Source: Halorubellus sp. JP-L1 (GTDB taxonomy: Archaea; Halobacteriota; Halobacteria; Halobacteriales; Natrialbaceae). Taken from it: a stretch of DNA of 64,000 nucleotides. Of this stretch, positions 35,599 through 44,679 are shown piece by piece; within the stretch, counting starts at the first letter, position 1, and each line of letters starts with the position of its first letter. Below the pieces are notes generated by a model. It was not told the DNA's origin. It was given only the letters and a program-made list of their open reading frames with translations, and did not search any database. The stretch spans positions 186,001 through 250,000 of the forward strand of contig NZ_JAAOIR010000002.1 of the NCBI RefSeq assembly GCF_011440375.1. Reading direction: 5' to 3'. The position numbers and the translations under genes were made by a program.

Positions 35599-36707
35599 CG
35601 ACGGTCGCGTGCGTGCTCGCCGGCGGCACCGGAACCCGGCTGTACCCGGCGAGTCGGAGCGACCGCCCGAAGCAGTTCCTCTCGCTCGACGGCGACCGGT
35701 CGCTCCTCGCCGAGACCGTCGATCGCGTCGCGTTCGCGGACGAGACGGTCGTCCTCACCGGCGACGCGCACGCCGACCACGTTCGCGAGCACGCCCCCGG
35801 CGCCGACGTGTTCGTCGAACCCACTCCGAAGGACACGGGGCCGGCGCTCGCGTACGCCGCCCGGCGCGTCCGCGAGACGTTCGGCGACTGCGTATTGCTC
35901 AGCGTACCCGCGGACCACCACGTCGACGGCGACTTCGCGGCAGCCGCAAGGCACGCGGCCGCGGTCGCGGTCGAGACCGAGGGGCTCGTGACGATGGGCG
36001 TCGAGCCGACGCGGGACGCGACCGGATATGGATACGTCGAGCCGACGGCGTTCGAGCCGCTCGCAGGAGACGCGGACGCGACCGACGGGACCGACGCGAC
36101 CGAAGCGACCGACGCGACCGACGGGACCGAAGCGAATGACGCGACCGGCGAGTACGCGCCGGTCGCGGCGTTCCGCGAGAAGCCCGACCGCGAGACCGCC
36201 CGTCAACTCCGCGACCTTGGCTGTCTCTGGAACGCGGGCATCTTCGCGTGGACGCCCGACGCGTTCCTCCGCGAGTGCCGGGGGACGCCGCTCGAATCGC
36301 TCGCGGACGACGAGCTCGCCCTCGACGCGGCGTTCGACGCCGCGCCCGCGGTGAGCGTCGACTACGCCGTCCTCGAACGCACGGACAGCGCGTACGTCGT
36401 CCCCGCCGCGTTCGAGTGGGACGACCTCGGGTCGTGGGACGCCCTCGGCCGCATCCTCGACGGCGACGACGCCGGGAACGCCGTCCTCGCGACCGAAGGA
36501 GGCTCCGACGCTGGTGACTCCGGCGACGCGGTCCTCGTCGACACGGAGGACGCGGTCGTCGCGACCGACGACAAGCACGTCTCGGTCGTCGAAGGCGACG
36601 GCCTCGTCGTCGCGGCGTTCGACGACCGCGTGCTCGTCGTCCCTCGCGAGTCCAGCCAGCGCGTCCGCGCGGTCGTCGCCGAACTCCGCGAGCGCGGGCT
36701 GTTCTGA
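35595..36707 (+). CDS. manC: mannose-1-phosphate guanylyltransferase-like nucleotidyltransferase
   Basis: 370-aa NDP-sugar pyrophosphorylase. GTG start at 35595 gives VTTVACVLAGGTGTRLYPAS after an initiating V, and the signature GGTGTRLYPASRSDRPKQFL identifies the GDP-mannose type. VPADHHV, YGYVEP, FREKPD and WNAGIFAWTPDAF follow in order. A low-complexity loop of DAT/DGT/EAT triplets (about 156-181) is inserted where homologues have a short loop. The product would feed N-glycan or exopolysaccharide synthesis. It overlaps the upstream gene as GTGA. Confidence 0.9.
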   Translation: MTTVACVLAGGTGTRLYPASRSDRPKQFLSLDGDRSLLAETVDRVAFADETVVLTGDAHADHVREHAPGADVFVEPTPKDTGPALAYAARRVRETFGDCVLLSVPADHHVDGDFAAAARHAAAVAVETEGLVTMGVEPTRDATGYGYVEPTAFEPLAGDADATDGTDATEATDATDGTEANDATGEYAPVAAFREKPDRETARQLRDLGCLWNAGIFAWTPDAFLRECRGTPLESLADDELALDAAFDAAPAVSVDYAVLERTDSAYVVPAAFEWDDLGSWDALGRILDGDDAGNAVLATEGGSDAGDSGDAVLVDTEDAVVATDDKHVSVVEGDGLVVAAFDDRVLVVPRESSQRVRAVVAELRERGLF

Positions 36708-37493
36708 CTAGCTCCGGAGGCTCCCGCCGTCGACGGGGACGCTCACGCCGGTGACGTAGCTCGCGCGGTCGCTGGCGAGGAACGCGACGACGTCCCCGAG
36801 CTCTTCGGGGTCGCCGATGCGGCCGAGCGGGACGTCCTCGCCCCACGCCGCCAGGCCTTCCTCGTAGTCGTCGTACTCGCCGCGGTCGACGGCGTCCTCG
36901 ACGAGTTCCGTGATGCGGCTCGTCTCGTGTGCGCCGGGGAGGACGGCGTTCGCGCGGACGCTCGGCGCGAACTCGTGGGATACGGACTTCACAAGTCCGA
37001 CGACGGCTCTGCGGACGGCGTTCGAGAGCACGAGGTCGTCGATGACCTCGCGGACGCTCCGCGACGTGATCGCGGTCCACGTCCCCGCGCCGCTGTCCTC
37101 GAGGTGCGGGTGGGCTTCGCGGACGGTCCAGACGGCACTCATGACGAGCGTGTCGTACGCGCCGTACCAGTCGCGGTCCTCGACGTCGTGGAAGCTACCG
37201 GACGGCGGTCCGCCAGCGGACGTGACGAGGTGGTCGAGGCCGCCGAACGCGTCGACGGTGTCCTCGACGAGCGCCGAGACGTCGTGGGGGTCGGTCAGGT
37301 CGGTCTGGACGGCGAGGACGCGCCCGTCGCCGACGGACTCGAGCGCCGCCTCAGCGGCCGCGAGCCGTTCGGCGTCCCGGCCGCAGATCGCGACGTCGGC
37401 GTCCTCGCGAGCGAACGACTGCGCGCTCGCGAACCCGAGACCAGCAGAACTCGCGGTCACCAGTGCTACGTCGTCGGCAAGGTGCAGGTCCAT
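36708..37493 (-). CDS. SDR family protein lacking the YxxxK motif
   Basis: 261-aa Rossmann-fold protein starting MDLHLADDVALVTASSAGLG (ATG 37493). The NAD(P)-binding segment is the variant TASSAGLGFA, and the NAG motif appears as TSAGG. Where YxxxK is expected the sequence is LVLSNAVRRAVVGLVKS, as in a known branch of FabG-like SDRs with SN...R in place of Tyr and Lys. Catalysis may differ or be absent. Its C-terminus YVTGVSVPVDGGSLRS is canonical. Convergent and abutting the nucleotidyltransferase gene. Confidence 0.85.
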   Translation of the reverse strand: MDLHLADDVALVTASSAGLGFASAQSFAREDADVAICGRDAERLAAAEAALESVGDGRVLAVQTDLTDPHDVSALVEDTVDAFGGLDHLVTSAGGPPSGSFHDVEDRDWYGAYDTLVMSAVWTVREAHPHLEDSGAGTWTAITSRSVREVIDDLVLSNAVRRAVVGLVKSVSHEFAPSVRANAVLPGAHETSRITELVEDAVDRGEYDDYEEGLAAWGEDVPLGRIGDPEELGDVVAFLASDRASYVTGVSVPVDGGSLRS

Positions 37494-37580
37494 GTTCACG
37501 CAGACGACGGGAACCAACTAATACGATTGGCCCGCTGCAAGGAGTGCGACGAGCGAGCGACGAAGTGGGGCGAGCGACGG

Positions 37581-37634
37581 ACCGGCGGAGAGGGAAGAAC
37601 CGGCGGAGAGGGAGGAATCGGCGGAGAGCGACGA
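37581..37634. repeat. 18-bp x 3 tandem repeat
   Basis: Units at 37581, 37599 and 37617 read accggcggagagggaaga, accggcggagagggagga and atcggcggagagcgacga. They lie in the 224-bp gap between the SDR start and the stop of the TRAM-domain gene, about 84 bp past that stop. Confidence 0.85.
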
Positions 37635-37717
37635 ATGGGTTGACGCGTGAAGAATCGGTGGACGCGCGACGGGGACGGCGTGGACTGTCCAGGTCGATGC
37701 CGCTTCGGGAGCGAGCG

Positions 37718-38209
37718 TCAGTTCCCCCAGAAGTTCTCGCGGCTCCCGAGTCGTTCGCGGTCGACGCGGCGCCCGCCGCTGTCGTCGCTGTCGTCGTCCT
37801 CGTCGGCATCGACCTCGTCGGCATCGGCCTCCTCGGGACCCATCTCGGCGTCGGAGTCGCCCTCGGCCTCTTCCTCGAGGGGGAGTCGTTCCAGTTCGTC
37901 GGCGCGAGCGTGGTTCGAGTGGACGTTCGTCACCTTCACGCGGGCGCGAGCGTCGGGGAGGACGCCGTCGACCATCACGATGAAGCCGTCCTCGGTACGG
38001 CCGACGCCGGCGCCGCTCTCGTGGATGTCCGTCACCTCGACGACGATCTCCTCGCCGGGCTTGACGGGCTGGGTCTTCAGGTCCGAGATCGGCTGGTCGT
38101 AGTCAGAACACCACTCCATCCCACTTCGGTCGCCGTAGGACTGGCACCCCATCCCTTCGATCTGCTCTGTGAACCGCGGGCAATCGTCCGCCAGTGGACA
38201 GTCCGGCAT
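37718..38209 (-). CDS. TRAM domain protein with Cys-rich N-terminus
   Basis: 163 aa. Residues 1-40 hold Cys in CPLADDCPRF, CQSYG and WCSDYDQPI, a possible zinc or Fe-S site. Residues 50-110 are a TRAM RNA-binding domain (GEEIVVEVTDIHESGAGVGR). The last 50 residues are a disordered acidic tail ending ENFWGN. TRAM proteins of archaea act as RNA-binding or RNA-chaperone proteins, so an RNA role is likely. Confidence 0.85.
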   Translation of the reverse strand: MPDCPLADDCPRFTEQIEGMGCQSYGDRSGMEWCSDYDQPISDLKTQPVKPGEEIVVEVTDIHESGAGVGRTEDGFIVMVDGVLPDARARVKVTNVHSNHARADELERLPLEEEAEGDSDAEMGPEEADADEVDADEDDDSDDSGGRRVDRERLGSRENFWGN

Positions 38210-38462
38210 GGAGTGCTGTTGCGCCCCGTAGGCCTAAACGCTTGCGTTGGGTCGGTACCGCCGCGGGAGCGAACGCGCATCGCTGCCGTCGGCCGTCCCC
38301 GGGTTCTCCGCGGCCGCGGCACCCCTCGCGGCCCTGGCGGAGAAGCTACGCGCGGCTCTGGCGGGGAGGCTATGCGTGCGGCTGGCTGGACTGTCGGCCT
38401 CGGTCGTCTGCTGCGGTCGAGGCGCCGATACCTCTTTCCTGCGTGCGCGGGTGGGTTCGCGT

Positions 38463-39404
38463 ATGCCCCTGACGACCGTCGAAGCGCGCTCGAACGACCC
38501 GGGCGAGCGCGCGTACCTCGACGCGCTCGAATCGTACGCCGCGGACCTCGACGTCTCGGTCGCGTCCCGGACGGCGACCGTCGACGGCGACCGCATCCAC
38601 TACCTCGAAGCGGGCGACGGCCCACCACTGCTCTGCCTGCACGGCATCTCGACGAGCGCGGCGACGTGGCTCCCGCTGTTCGAGGCGCTCGCCGAGGAGT
38701 TCCGCGTCGTCGCACCCGACCGCCCCGGCCGCGGGCTGTCCGAACCAACGGAGTACGCGGACGTGGACTTCCGCGAGTACGGCGTCGCGTACGTCACCGG
38801 CCTCATGGACGCGCTCGACGTCGACTCGACGCGACTCCTCGGGAGCTCCCTCGGCGGCATGCAGTCGCTGCACCTCCAGGTCGACCACCCCGAGCGCGTC
38901 GACCGGACGTGCCTCGTCGGCGCCCCCGGCGGACTCTCCCGGAAGATTCCGTGGCTGTTCCGACTCACGTACGTCCCGAAGATCGGACCGTGGCTGTTCC
39001 GGCGGAACGTCGCCGACAGCGTCGACGAGGCGCGCGAGGGCTGGCAGCAGGTGAACCTCGAGGACGACAGCGCGCTCTCCGACGCGCTCCTCGAGGTCGA
39101 ACTCGCCGCAGAGAACGTCCCCGGGAACACCGACAGCCTCGTCTCCCTGAACTACCACGCCGGCACCCTCCGCGGTGGGATGCTGGAGAAGTTCATCGTC
39201 CGCGACGAACTCGCGTCGAGCGCCGTCCCGACGCGGTTCGTCTGGGGGACCGAGGACTTCTTCTGGCCGCCGAGCGTCGGCCGCCCCGTCGTCGCCTCCA
39301 TGCCGAACGCGGACATGATCGCGCTCACCGACCACGGCCACACGCCGTGGCTCGAACCGACCACGAAGGCGCGGGACGCCGTCCTCGAGTTCCTCGTCGA
39401 CTGA
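38463..39404 (+). CDS. alpha/beta hydrolase
   Basis: 313-aa esterase/hydrolase starting MPLTTVEARSNDPGERAYLD; the longer frame upstream is not family-like. Oxyanion motif LLCLHGIS, nucleophile Ser129 in GSSLGGMQS, acid Asp in WGTEDFFW and His in TDHGHTPW form a complete triad. The cap region holds two hydrophobic helices (WLFRLTYVPKIGPWLF). Substrate is not predictable from context. Confidence 0.92.
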   Translation: MPLTTVEARSNDPGERAYLDALESYAADLDVSVASRTATVDGDRIHYLEAGDGPPLLCLHGISTSAATWLPLFEALAEEFRVVAPDRPGRGLSEPTEYADVDFREYGVAYVTGLMDALDVDSTRLLGSSLGGMQSLHLQVDHPERVDRTCLVGAPGGLSRKIPWLFRLTYVPKIGPWLFRRNVADSVDEAREGWQQVNLEDDSALSDALLEVELAAENVPGNTDSLVSLNYHAGTLRGGMLEKFIVRDELASSAVPTRFVWGTEDFFWPPSVGRPVVASMPNADMIALTDHGHTPWLEPTTKARDAVLEFLVD

Positions 39405-39490
39405 GGCCGCCCCGAACCCCGCCAGGAGAGCGGCCCATGGAGCCGTCGCCCGCGCGGAGCGGTTAAGCGCTCGCGGACCGTATTTGGCCC

Positions 39491-39928
39491 ATGCTTCCCC
39501 GCCTGCGGCTCGCGCCGTCGACGCTGTTCGTCGCCGGAGTCGTCCTCCTCGTCGTCGCCACCGGGCTCGCCGTCGGCGCTGTCCGCTTCGAGTTCGCGTA
39601 CGTCGGCGTCACCGCGAACGTCGCTGGCGTGGACTGGGTCGTCGCGTACGCCGACCTGACGCCGACCGACCGCGCGCTCGTCCGCGCCGCCATCGACGGC
39701 GACCCGTACGTCACCGACAGCATCGGCGCACTCCCCGGCCCCGGCCGCGGCTCCATCGCGGTCTTCTACGACGGCGCCTACCACGAGTTCGCGCGCCGCA
39801 CGTACGTCGCCCCGCTCTCCACCTTCGGTCTCGCGTCGCTCTCGACCGCTACCGCCGGCGTCGCCGTCATCGTCGCCGCGTTCCGGGGCCGCAACCGCCG
39901 CCCGAACTACCTCGCACACGCGCAGTGA
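39491..39928 (+). CDS. small membrane protein, two transmembrane helices
   Basis: 145-aa protein with a transmembrane helix near residues 12-32 (LFVAGVVLLVVATGLAVGAV), an external domain of about 75 residues and a second helix near 112-130. No catalytic motif. The family is not recognised; haloarchaeal genomes carry many such proteins. Confidence 0.7.
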   Translation: MLPRLRLAPSTLFVAGVVLLVVATGLAVGAVRFEFAYVGVTANVAGVDWVVAYADLTPTDRALVRAAIDGDPYVTDSIGALPGPGRGSIAVFYDGAYHEFARRTYVAPLSTFGLASLSTATAGVAVIVAAFRGRNRRPNYLAHAQ

Positions 39929-40016
39929 TGGCCACCGACGCGCCGTGACGACCGTGGACGCGTCGCTACGAACGCAGGATGCAGGACCGCGAAAAGAGCC
40001 GGACCCGCCGGCTTAC

Positions 40017-40115
40017 GCGAGCGGCGTGCGTTCGACGACGGTTCCGCTCAGGCGAGCGGCGTGCGTTCGACGACGGTTCCGCTCAGGCGAGCGGCGTGCG
40101 TTCGACGACGGTGCC
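40017..40115. repeat. 35-bp x ~3 direct repeat duplicating a gene end
   Basis: Copies start at 40017, 40052 and 40087 (the last partial). They read gcgagcggcgtgcgttcgac plus gacggttccgctcag. The copy at 40083-40115 is the true 3' end of the radical SAM gene, so the other two duplicate its last codons (VVERTPLA) and stop codon. Copies 1 and 2 are identical. Confidence 0.95.
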
Positions 40116-41078
40116 GTTCACCGTCGGGTACTGCTCGACGAGTTCGCCGTCGTCGACGTCGCCCTCCTCGACCATCTCCTCCAGGAGCCACCACGCCACC
40201 TCGACGTGATCGCTCTTGACCGTGTAGTACTCGTCGGGGACGCCGAGTGCCTGTAGGCGCTCGGGTTCGACGGTCGTCTTCCCGTACACGAGCGTGCCGT
40301 CGTCGGTCACCTCGTCGAACTCCCGGCGGATGTTGCGGGCCATCCGCTTCAGGCGCCGGCGGTGCTGGGCGGCGTCCTTGAACACGCTGGTACAGAAGTA
40401 CACCTTCTCGTGGTCGCCCATCACGTCCAGGATCTCCTCGCGGGACCCCTCGACGGCGCTCATGTGGCCGTCCTTCAGTTCGAAGCCCTCCTCCTGCATG
40501 CGGCGGTAGTTCCCGTCGCTCATCTCGAACTCGTTGACGTTGCAGAAGTCCGCGGCGCCCTCGTCCAAAAAGTCGAGGAACTCGGGCTCTGGGTAGATGC
40601 CGGGGATCTCGAACGCCGGCGTCAATCCCTCCTCGCGAGCGACGTGGAGGATCTCCTCCCACTCGGTGCCGTGCATGTCGCCCCAGAGTTCGACGGGCGG
40701 ATGGAATCGAATCTCGTCGAGTCCGGCTTCGCTCAGGCGACGCATGTTCTCGCGGCCGCCCGTGATGCCCGTGTAGAGGTGCGTGTGGTGGTCCTCGCCG
40801 AACTCGTCCTTGAGCAGCGAGAGGTAGTGGCACGTGCGGTCCATCGCTTCCTGGGGTTCCCCGCCCGTGATGGAGGTGCCGAGGGCGTCCATGCGCTTTG
40901 CTTCCTGGATGACGTCCTCGTCTTCCTCGACGAGGCGCTCGTTCGCGTACACGTCCGTGACGTTCTTCCGGTTCTCGCCGAGCGGACAGTAGAAGCAGTC
41001 GCGCTGGTCGCAGTAGCCGTAGACGAACATCACCATCTTGCCGCCCTTGGCGCACTGCTCGCAGCCCTTCGATATCAT
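40083..41078 (-). CDS. COG2108-type radical SAM protein
   Basis: 331 aa. The cluster motif is the spaced form Cys23-x4-Cys28-x2-Cys31 (YCDQRDCFYCPLG), and an additional Cys6-x2-Cys9 pair precedes it. TSITGGEP is the SAM-binding GGE motif. LYTGITGGRENM and DEIRFHPP follow. This archaeal family is related to pyruvate-formate-lyase-activating enzymes but its reaction is unknown. No glycyl-radical partner lies nearby. Its 3' end is tandemly duplicated. Confidence 0.88.
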   Translation of the reverse strand: MISKGCEQCAKGGKMVMFVYGYCDQRDCFYCPLGENRKNVTDVYANERLVEEDEDVIQEAKRMDALGTSITGGEPQEAMDRTCHYLSLLKDEFGEDHHTHLYTGITGGRENMRRLSEAGLDEIRFHPPVELWGDMHGTEWEEILHVAREEGLTPAFEIPGIYPEPEFLDFLDEGAADFCNVNEFEMSDGNYRRMQEEGFELKDGHMSAVEGSREEILDVMGDHEKVYFCTSVFKDAAQHRRRLKRMARNIRREFDEVTDDGTLVYGKTTVEPERLQALGVPDEYYTVKSDHVEVAWWLLEEMVEEGDVDDGELVEQYPTVNGTVVERTPLA

Positions 41079-41164
41079 TCGTTGTCCCTAGCAACCGCGT
41101 GCAGCGGGAAAAAGCGTACGAATCGCGGACGCGTGCGTTCGCGGCGGTGGGGTCGCGGCGCCGC

Positions 41165-41998
41165 TCAGTCGGCCGCCTGCCCGCCGTCGACGGGTATCGT
41201 GTGCCCGGTGACGTACGAGGCGTCCGCCGAGCAGAGGAACGCGACCGCGCCCGCCATCTCCTCGGGGTCGGCGATCCGGTCCATCGGCACGTCGCGCATC
41301 GCCGACGTGTCGAAGTCGGCGCGCATCGTGCGAACGACGAGCCGAAGCGTCCGGTAGGCCGACCGGAGTCGGCCCAGGAGCGACGACGACCCGGTCGTGC
41401 CGCCGAGCATCCCCGACTGGATGTTCGTCTTCGTCGGTCCCGGAGCGATCCCGTTCACGCGGACTCCTCGCTCCGCGTACTCGAGCGCGACGGACTTCGT
41501 GAGTCCGACGACGCCGTGCTTGCTCGCGGAGTAACTGGAGAGGCCGCCCATCCCGACGAGGCCCGCCTCGGACGCGGTGTTGACGATGGCACCGTGGCCC
41601 TGTGCCTCCATCACGGGGAGTTCGGCCTTCATGCAGGCCCAGATTCCCTTGAGGTTGACGTCGATTATCCGATCCCAGTCGGACTCGGTGATCCCCGTCG
41701 TCTCCACGAAGTCGGTGAGGATGCCGGCGTTGTTGTGCGCGAAGTCCAGGCTGCCGTACGTCTCGACCGCGGTTTCGACCATCCGTTCGACGGACGCGAG
41801 ATCCGAGACGTCGACTGTAACGAACGTCGCGTCTCCGCCGGCGGCCTCTATCTGGGCGACCGTCTCGCGCCCGGCGTCCTCGGCGACGTCCGCGACGACG
41901 ACGTTCGCGCCTTCCTCCGCGAATCGATGGGCGGACGCGCGTCCGATGCCCGACCCGGCGCCGGTCACGAGCGCGGTCCTCCCAGCTATCCCGTTCAT
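41165..41998 (-). CDS. SDR family oxidoreductase
   Basis: 277-aa classical short-chain dehydrogenase. TGAGSGIGRA at 12-21 binds NAD(P), NNAG lies at 89-92, and the catalytic residues are Ser143, Tyr156 and Lys160 (SSYSASKHGV). An insert of about 25 residues (SSSLLGRLRSAYRTLRL) lies before the C-terminal VTGHTIPVDGG. Divergent from the neighbouring alpha/beta hydrolase. Substrate unknown. Confidence 0.93.
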   Translation of the reverse strand: MNGIAGRTALVTGAGSGIGRASAHRFAEEGANVVVADVAEDAGRETVAQIEAAGGDATFVTVDVSDLASVERMVETAVETYGSLDFAHNNAGILTDFVETTGITESDWDRIIDVNLKGIWACMKAELPVMEAQGHGAIVNTASEAGLVGMGGLSSYSASKHGVVGLTKSVALEYAERGVRVNGIAPGPTKTNIQSGMLGGTTGSSSLLGRLRSAYRTLRLVVRTMRADFDTSAMRDVPMDRIADPEEMAGAVAFLCSADASYVTGHTIPVDGGQAAD

Positions 41999-42111
41999 GC
42001 GTACTATCAGGACGCGGTCTGGACTTGTAGAGCTACTGCCGGAACCGGCCGTCGCTGGCGGCGCTCGCTCGTCGCCGAGCCCTTTTGTGTCGGTTTCCCT
42101 AACAGTCGGGT

Positions 42112-43056
42112 ATGCAGGCGAACGAGGTGGACCCGCAGGCGATGGCGGCGGTCGAACGCCAGCAGCGTCTCCCGATGCCGCACAGTCGAGGGGGCGTGAA
42201 GCTCCTGCGACTGGTCAGTGCGGCGGCGATGTGGGTCCAGAACCGGGACGTGCCGAGCGTCGGCGCGACGCGCGACCTGACGATTCCGGGGCCCGCCGGT
42301 GGCCTGGACGCTCGCCTCTACCGCCCCGACGCCGAGGAGTCGGTCCCGACGGTCGTCTTCTTCCACGGCGGCGGGTACGTGCTGGGGAGCATCGAGACCC
42401 ACGAGTGGCTCTGTCGGCATCTCACGCGGGAGAGCGGGTGTTCCGTCCTTTCCGTCGACTACCGACTCGCGCCCGAGCACCCGTTCCCGGCGGCGGTCGA
42501 GGACGCGTACGCCGCCGTGGAGTGGACGGCAGCGCACCCCGATGCAGTCGGCGGGGACGACCGCTTCGCGGTCGCGGGCGACTCCGCGGGCGGGAACCTC
42601 GCCGCCGTCGCCGCGCTCGTGGCCGCCGAGCGCGACGGTCCCGACATCGCCTACCAGGCGCTCCTCTACCCGAGCGTCGGCGTCGAGGCCGACCAGGCGT
42701 CGATGCGCGAGCACACCGGTCTCGTCCTCTCCGAGGCGGACGTCGAGTGGTTCCGCGAGTGCTACTTCGAGAGCGAGATGCACGAACGGAACCCGTACGC
42801 GGACCCGACGAACGCCTGCGACGTCTCCGGCGTCCCACCCGCGACGGTCGTCACCGCCGGGTTCGACCCGCTCCGCGACGGCGGGCGGGCGTACGCGCAG
42901 CGACTCGTCGACGACGGCGTCCCCACTCGCTACGTGAACTATCCGTCGATGGTCCACGGGTTCATTACGTTCCGCGAGGTGGACCGCGCCCGCACCGCCA
43001 TCCGGCACGTCGCCGACGACCTCGCGGACGCGCTCGAACCCGCAGAGAGCGAGTGA
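42112..43056 (+). CDS. alpha/beta hydrolase, hormone-sensitive-lipase family
   Basis: 314-aa esterase. HGGGYVLGS (85-93) forms the oxyanion hole and Ser158 in GDSAGGN is the nucleophile. The acid is in TAGFDPLRDGG and His in MVHGF. DYRLAPEHPFPAAVED is the HSL-family signature. Would hydrolyse short-chain esters. Divergent from the SDR, a pairing that may reflect a shared catabolic role (inference). Confidence 0.95.
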   Translation: MQANEVDPQAMAAVERQQRLPMPHSRGGVKLLRLVSAAAMWVQNRDVPSVGATRDLTIPGPAGGLDARLYRPDAEESVPTVVFFHGGGYVLGSIETHEWLCRHLTRESGCSVLSVDYRLAPEHPFPAAVEDAYAAVEWTAAHPDAVGGDDRFAVAGDSAGGNLAAVAALVAAERDGPDIAYQALLYPSVGVEADQASMREHTGLVLSEADVEWFRECYFESEMHERNPYADPTNACDVSGVPPATVVTAGFDPLRDGGRAYAQRLVDDGVPTRYVNYPSMVHGFITFREVDRARTAIRHVADDLADALEPAESE

Positions 43057-43091
43057 GAGCTACCTCAGTCCGGGAGCCACTGTGAGGTGCG

Positions 43092-43676
43092 TCAGTCGAG
43101 TAGCGTCGCGGCGTCGACGACGGTCGCGAACTCGCCGTTCAGGTGAGCGAGCGCGGCGCGGTGGGATTCGTCGGCGACGAGGACGTCGCCGTCGTGGGTT
43201 TCGCGGTCGTACGCGGCGGTGGCGTCGGCGACGACGGCGACGTCGAACCCCCGGTTCTCCGCCATCCGGGTGGTCGTCGAGACGCAGTGGTCGGTCGTCA
43301 GGCCGGCGAGGACGAGGCGGTCGACGCCGCGCGATTCGAGCCACGGCTGGAGGTCGGTGTCGACGAACGCGCCGTTGACGGACTTGTGGAACACGGGCTC
43401 GCCGACCGTCGGCTCCGCTTCGGGCTTGAACGCGTTCCCGGGGGCGTCCGGGCGGAGCGGCGACTCCGGCTCCGTCGAGTCGTGCTTGACGTGCACGACC
43501 GGCCAGCCGCGACGGCGCCACGCCGATAGCAGGTCCGCAATGCGGGCCTCGGCGTCGGGGTTGTTCCGGTCGCCCCACGCCGGGTCGTCGAACCCCTCCT
43601 GGACGTCGACGAGGACGAGCGCGGCGTCCTGGACGGCGAACGGTCGCGTCCCGTCCGCGGCTGCGTCCCGACTCAT
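43092..43676 (-). CDS. isochorismatase family hydrolase
   Basis: 194-aa cysteine hydrolase. Catalytic Asp in [10 protein letters not shown], Lys in VVHVKHDS and Cys in [11 protein letters not shown] make the family triad. Start at the ATG giving [20 protein letters not shown]. It overlaps the upstream YqcI/YcgG gene by 4 nt, so the two are co-translated. Isochorismatase-fold enzymes act on varied amide or ester substrates; the one here is unknown. Confidence 0.92.
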   Translation of the reverse strand: MSRDAAADGTRPFAVQDAALVLVDVQEGFDDPAWGDRNNPDAEARIADLLSAWRRRGWPVVHVKHDSTEPESPLRPDAPGNAFKPEAEPTVGEPVFHKSVNGAFVDTDLQPWLESRGVDRLVLAGLTTDHCVSTTTRMAENRGFDVAVVADATAAYDRETHDGDVLVADESHRAALAHLNGEFATVVDAATLLD

Positions 43677-44521
43677 GCGTCCGCCTCCGCCTCCGCGACC
43701 GCATCCGGGTCGACGTCGAGCGGGCAGGCGTCGTCGGCGTACGTCTCCTCGCCCGTCGGGAGCAGGTACTGCTTCCACTCGTGGCTGTCGTCGTCCTCCC
43801 AGTCGCCGATGTGGGGGTGCGGGCCGGTGCCGTCGTAGCCCGCGATGCGCTCGTGGATCTGGTCGCGAGCGCGCTGGCCGGCGTCGGTGTCGCCCGTGAT
43901 GCCCGCGAAGACGGCTCGCGGCTGGAACGTCACCTCGAGGCCGACGCCGTTGTACCGGCTCGCGCGTTCGTCGTAGAACGGCGCCGCGCCCGTGACGAAC
44001 ATCGGTTCGCCCCCGCAACAGAACTCGAACTGGGGATGCGCCGGGTCCGTCGGGATGTCGGCCGGCCACGGCGCGTCGTCGGCGTCGTGGAGGGACTGGA
44101 GGACGCCCCAGAACGCCTCCCGGTACTCGCGTTCGCCCCACGCCGCCGGGTCACTGGGCGGCTCGAACAGCGTCACGAGCGACGTGCGCGGGCCGTGCAT
44201 CCGGAACGTCGCCAGGTACGCCGCGAGGACGTCCGCGAGCGCGTCCAGCGCGTCCGGCGCGAACGCACCCGGCTCTGTGGGATTCGGGACGAACGCGTAC
44301 AGCGCGCCGCCGTTTTGCTGGGCGTCGACCCCGAAGTGACACGGGAACGCGGTCCCGTCGCGGTCACCGAGCAGCTTCTCGTCGAAGGCCTCGTACTGGC
44401 GGCACGCCCACGCCGGCAGCGTCCCCTCGTCCACGCGTCGCTCCACTCGGTCCTGTTCGTACAGGCGAACCACGTCGGTCCCCGCGAGCGCCTCCCGACC
44501 GCCCGTGACGCCGGTGCTCAT
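43673..44521 (-). CDS. YqcI/YcgG family protein
   Basis: 282-aa protein of the YqcI/YcgG family, marked by [38 protein letters not shown] and [14 protein letters not shown]. The biochemical role of this family is unknown. Cys in the conserved FPCHFG and FCCGGEP motifs could be catalytic or bind metal. Coupled by ATGA to the isochorismatase-like gene. Confidence 0.88.
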   Translation of the reverse strand: MSTGVTGGREALAGTDVVRLYEQDRVERRVDEGTLPAWACRQYEAFDEKLLGDRDGTAFPCHFGVDAQQNGGALYAFVPNPTEPGAFAPDALDALADVLAAYLATFRMHGPRTSLVTLFEPPSDPAAWGEREYREAFWGVLQSLHDADDAPWPADIPTDPAHPQFEFCCGGEPMFVTGAAPFYDERASRYNGVGLEVTFQPRAVFAGITGDTDAGQRARDQIHERIAGYDGTGPHPHIGDWEDDDSHEWKQYLLPTGEETYADDACPLDVDPDAVAEAEADA

Positions 44522-44679
44522 GCAGCAACGTACGGGACCACGGGGCCATGAACGCGTCGGAAGTCAGCTGCCTGACGAGACCACCGCAGGCGCTCGAACT
44601 GTGGCGACTCCAGCGCTCGAACCGATCTACCGATGCGCCAACCAAAAACAGATAAACGCCGACGGCGAACGTTCCGACG

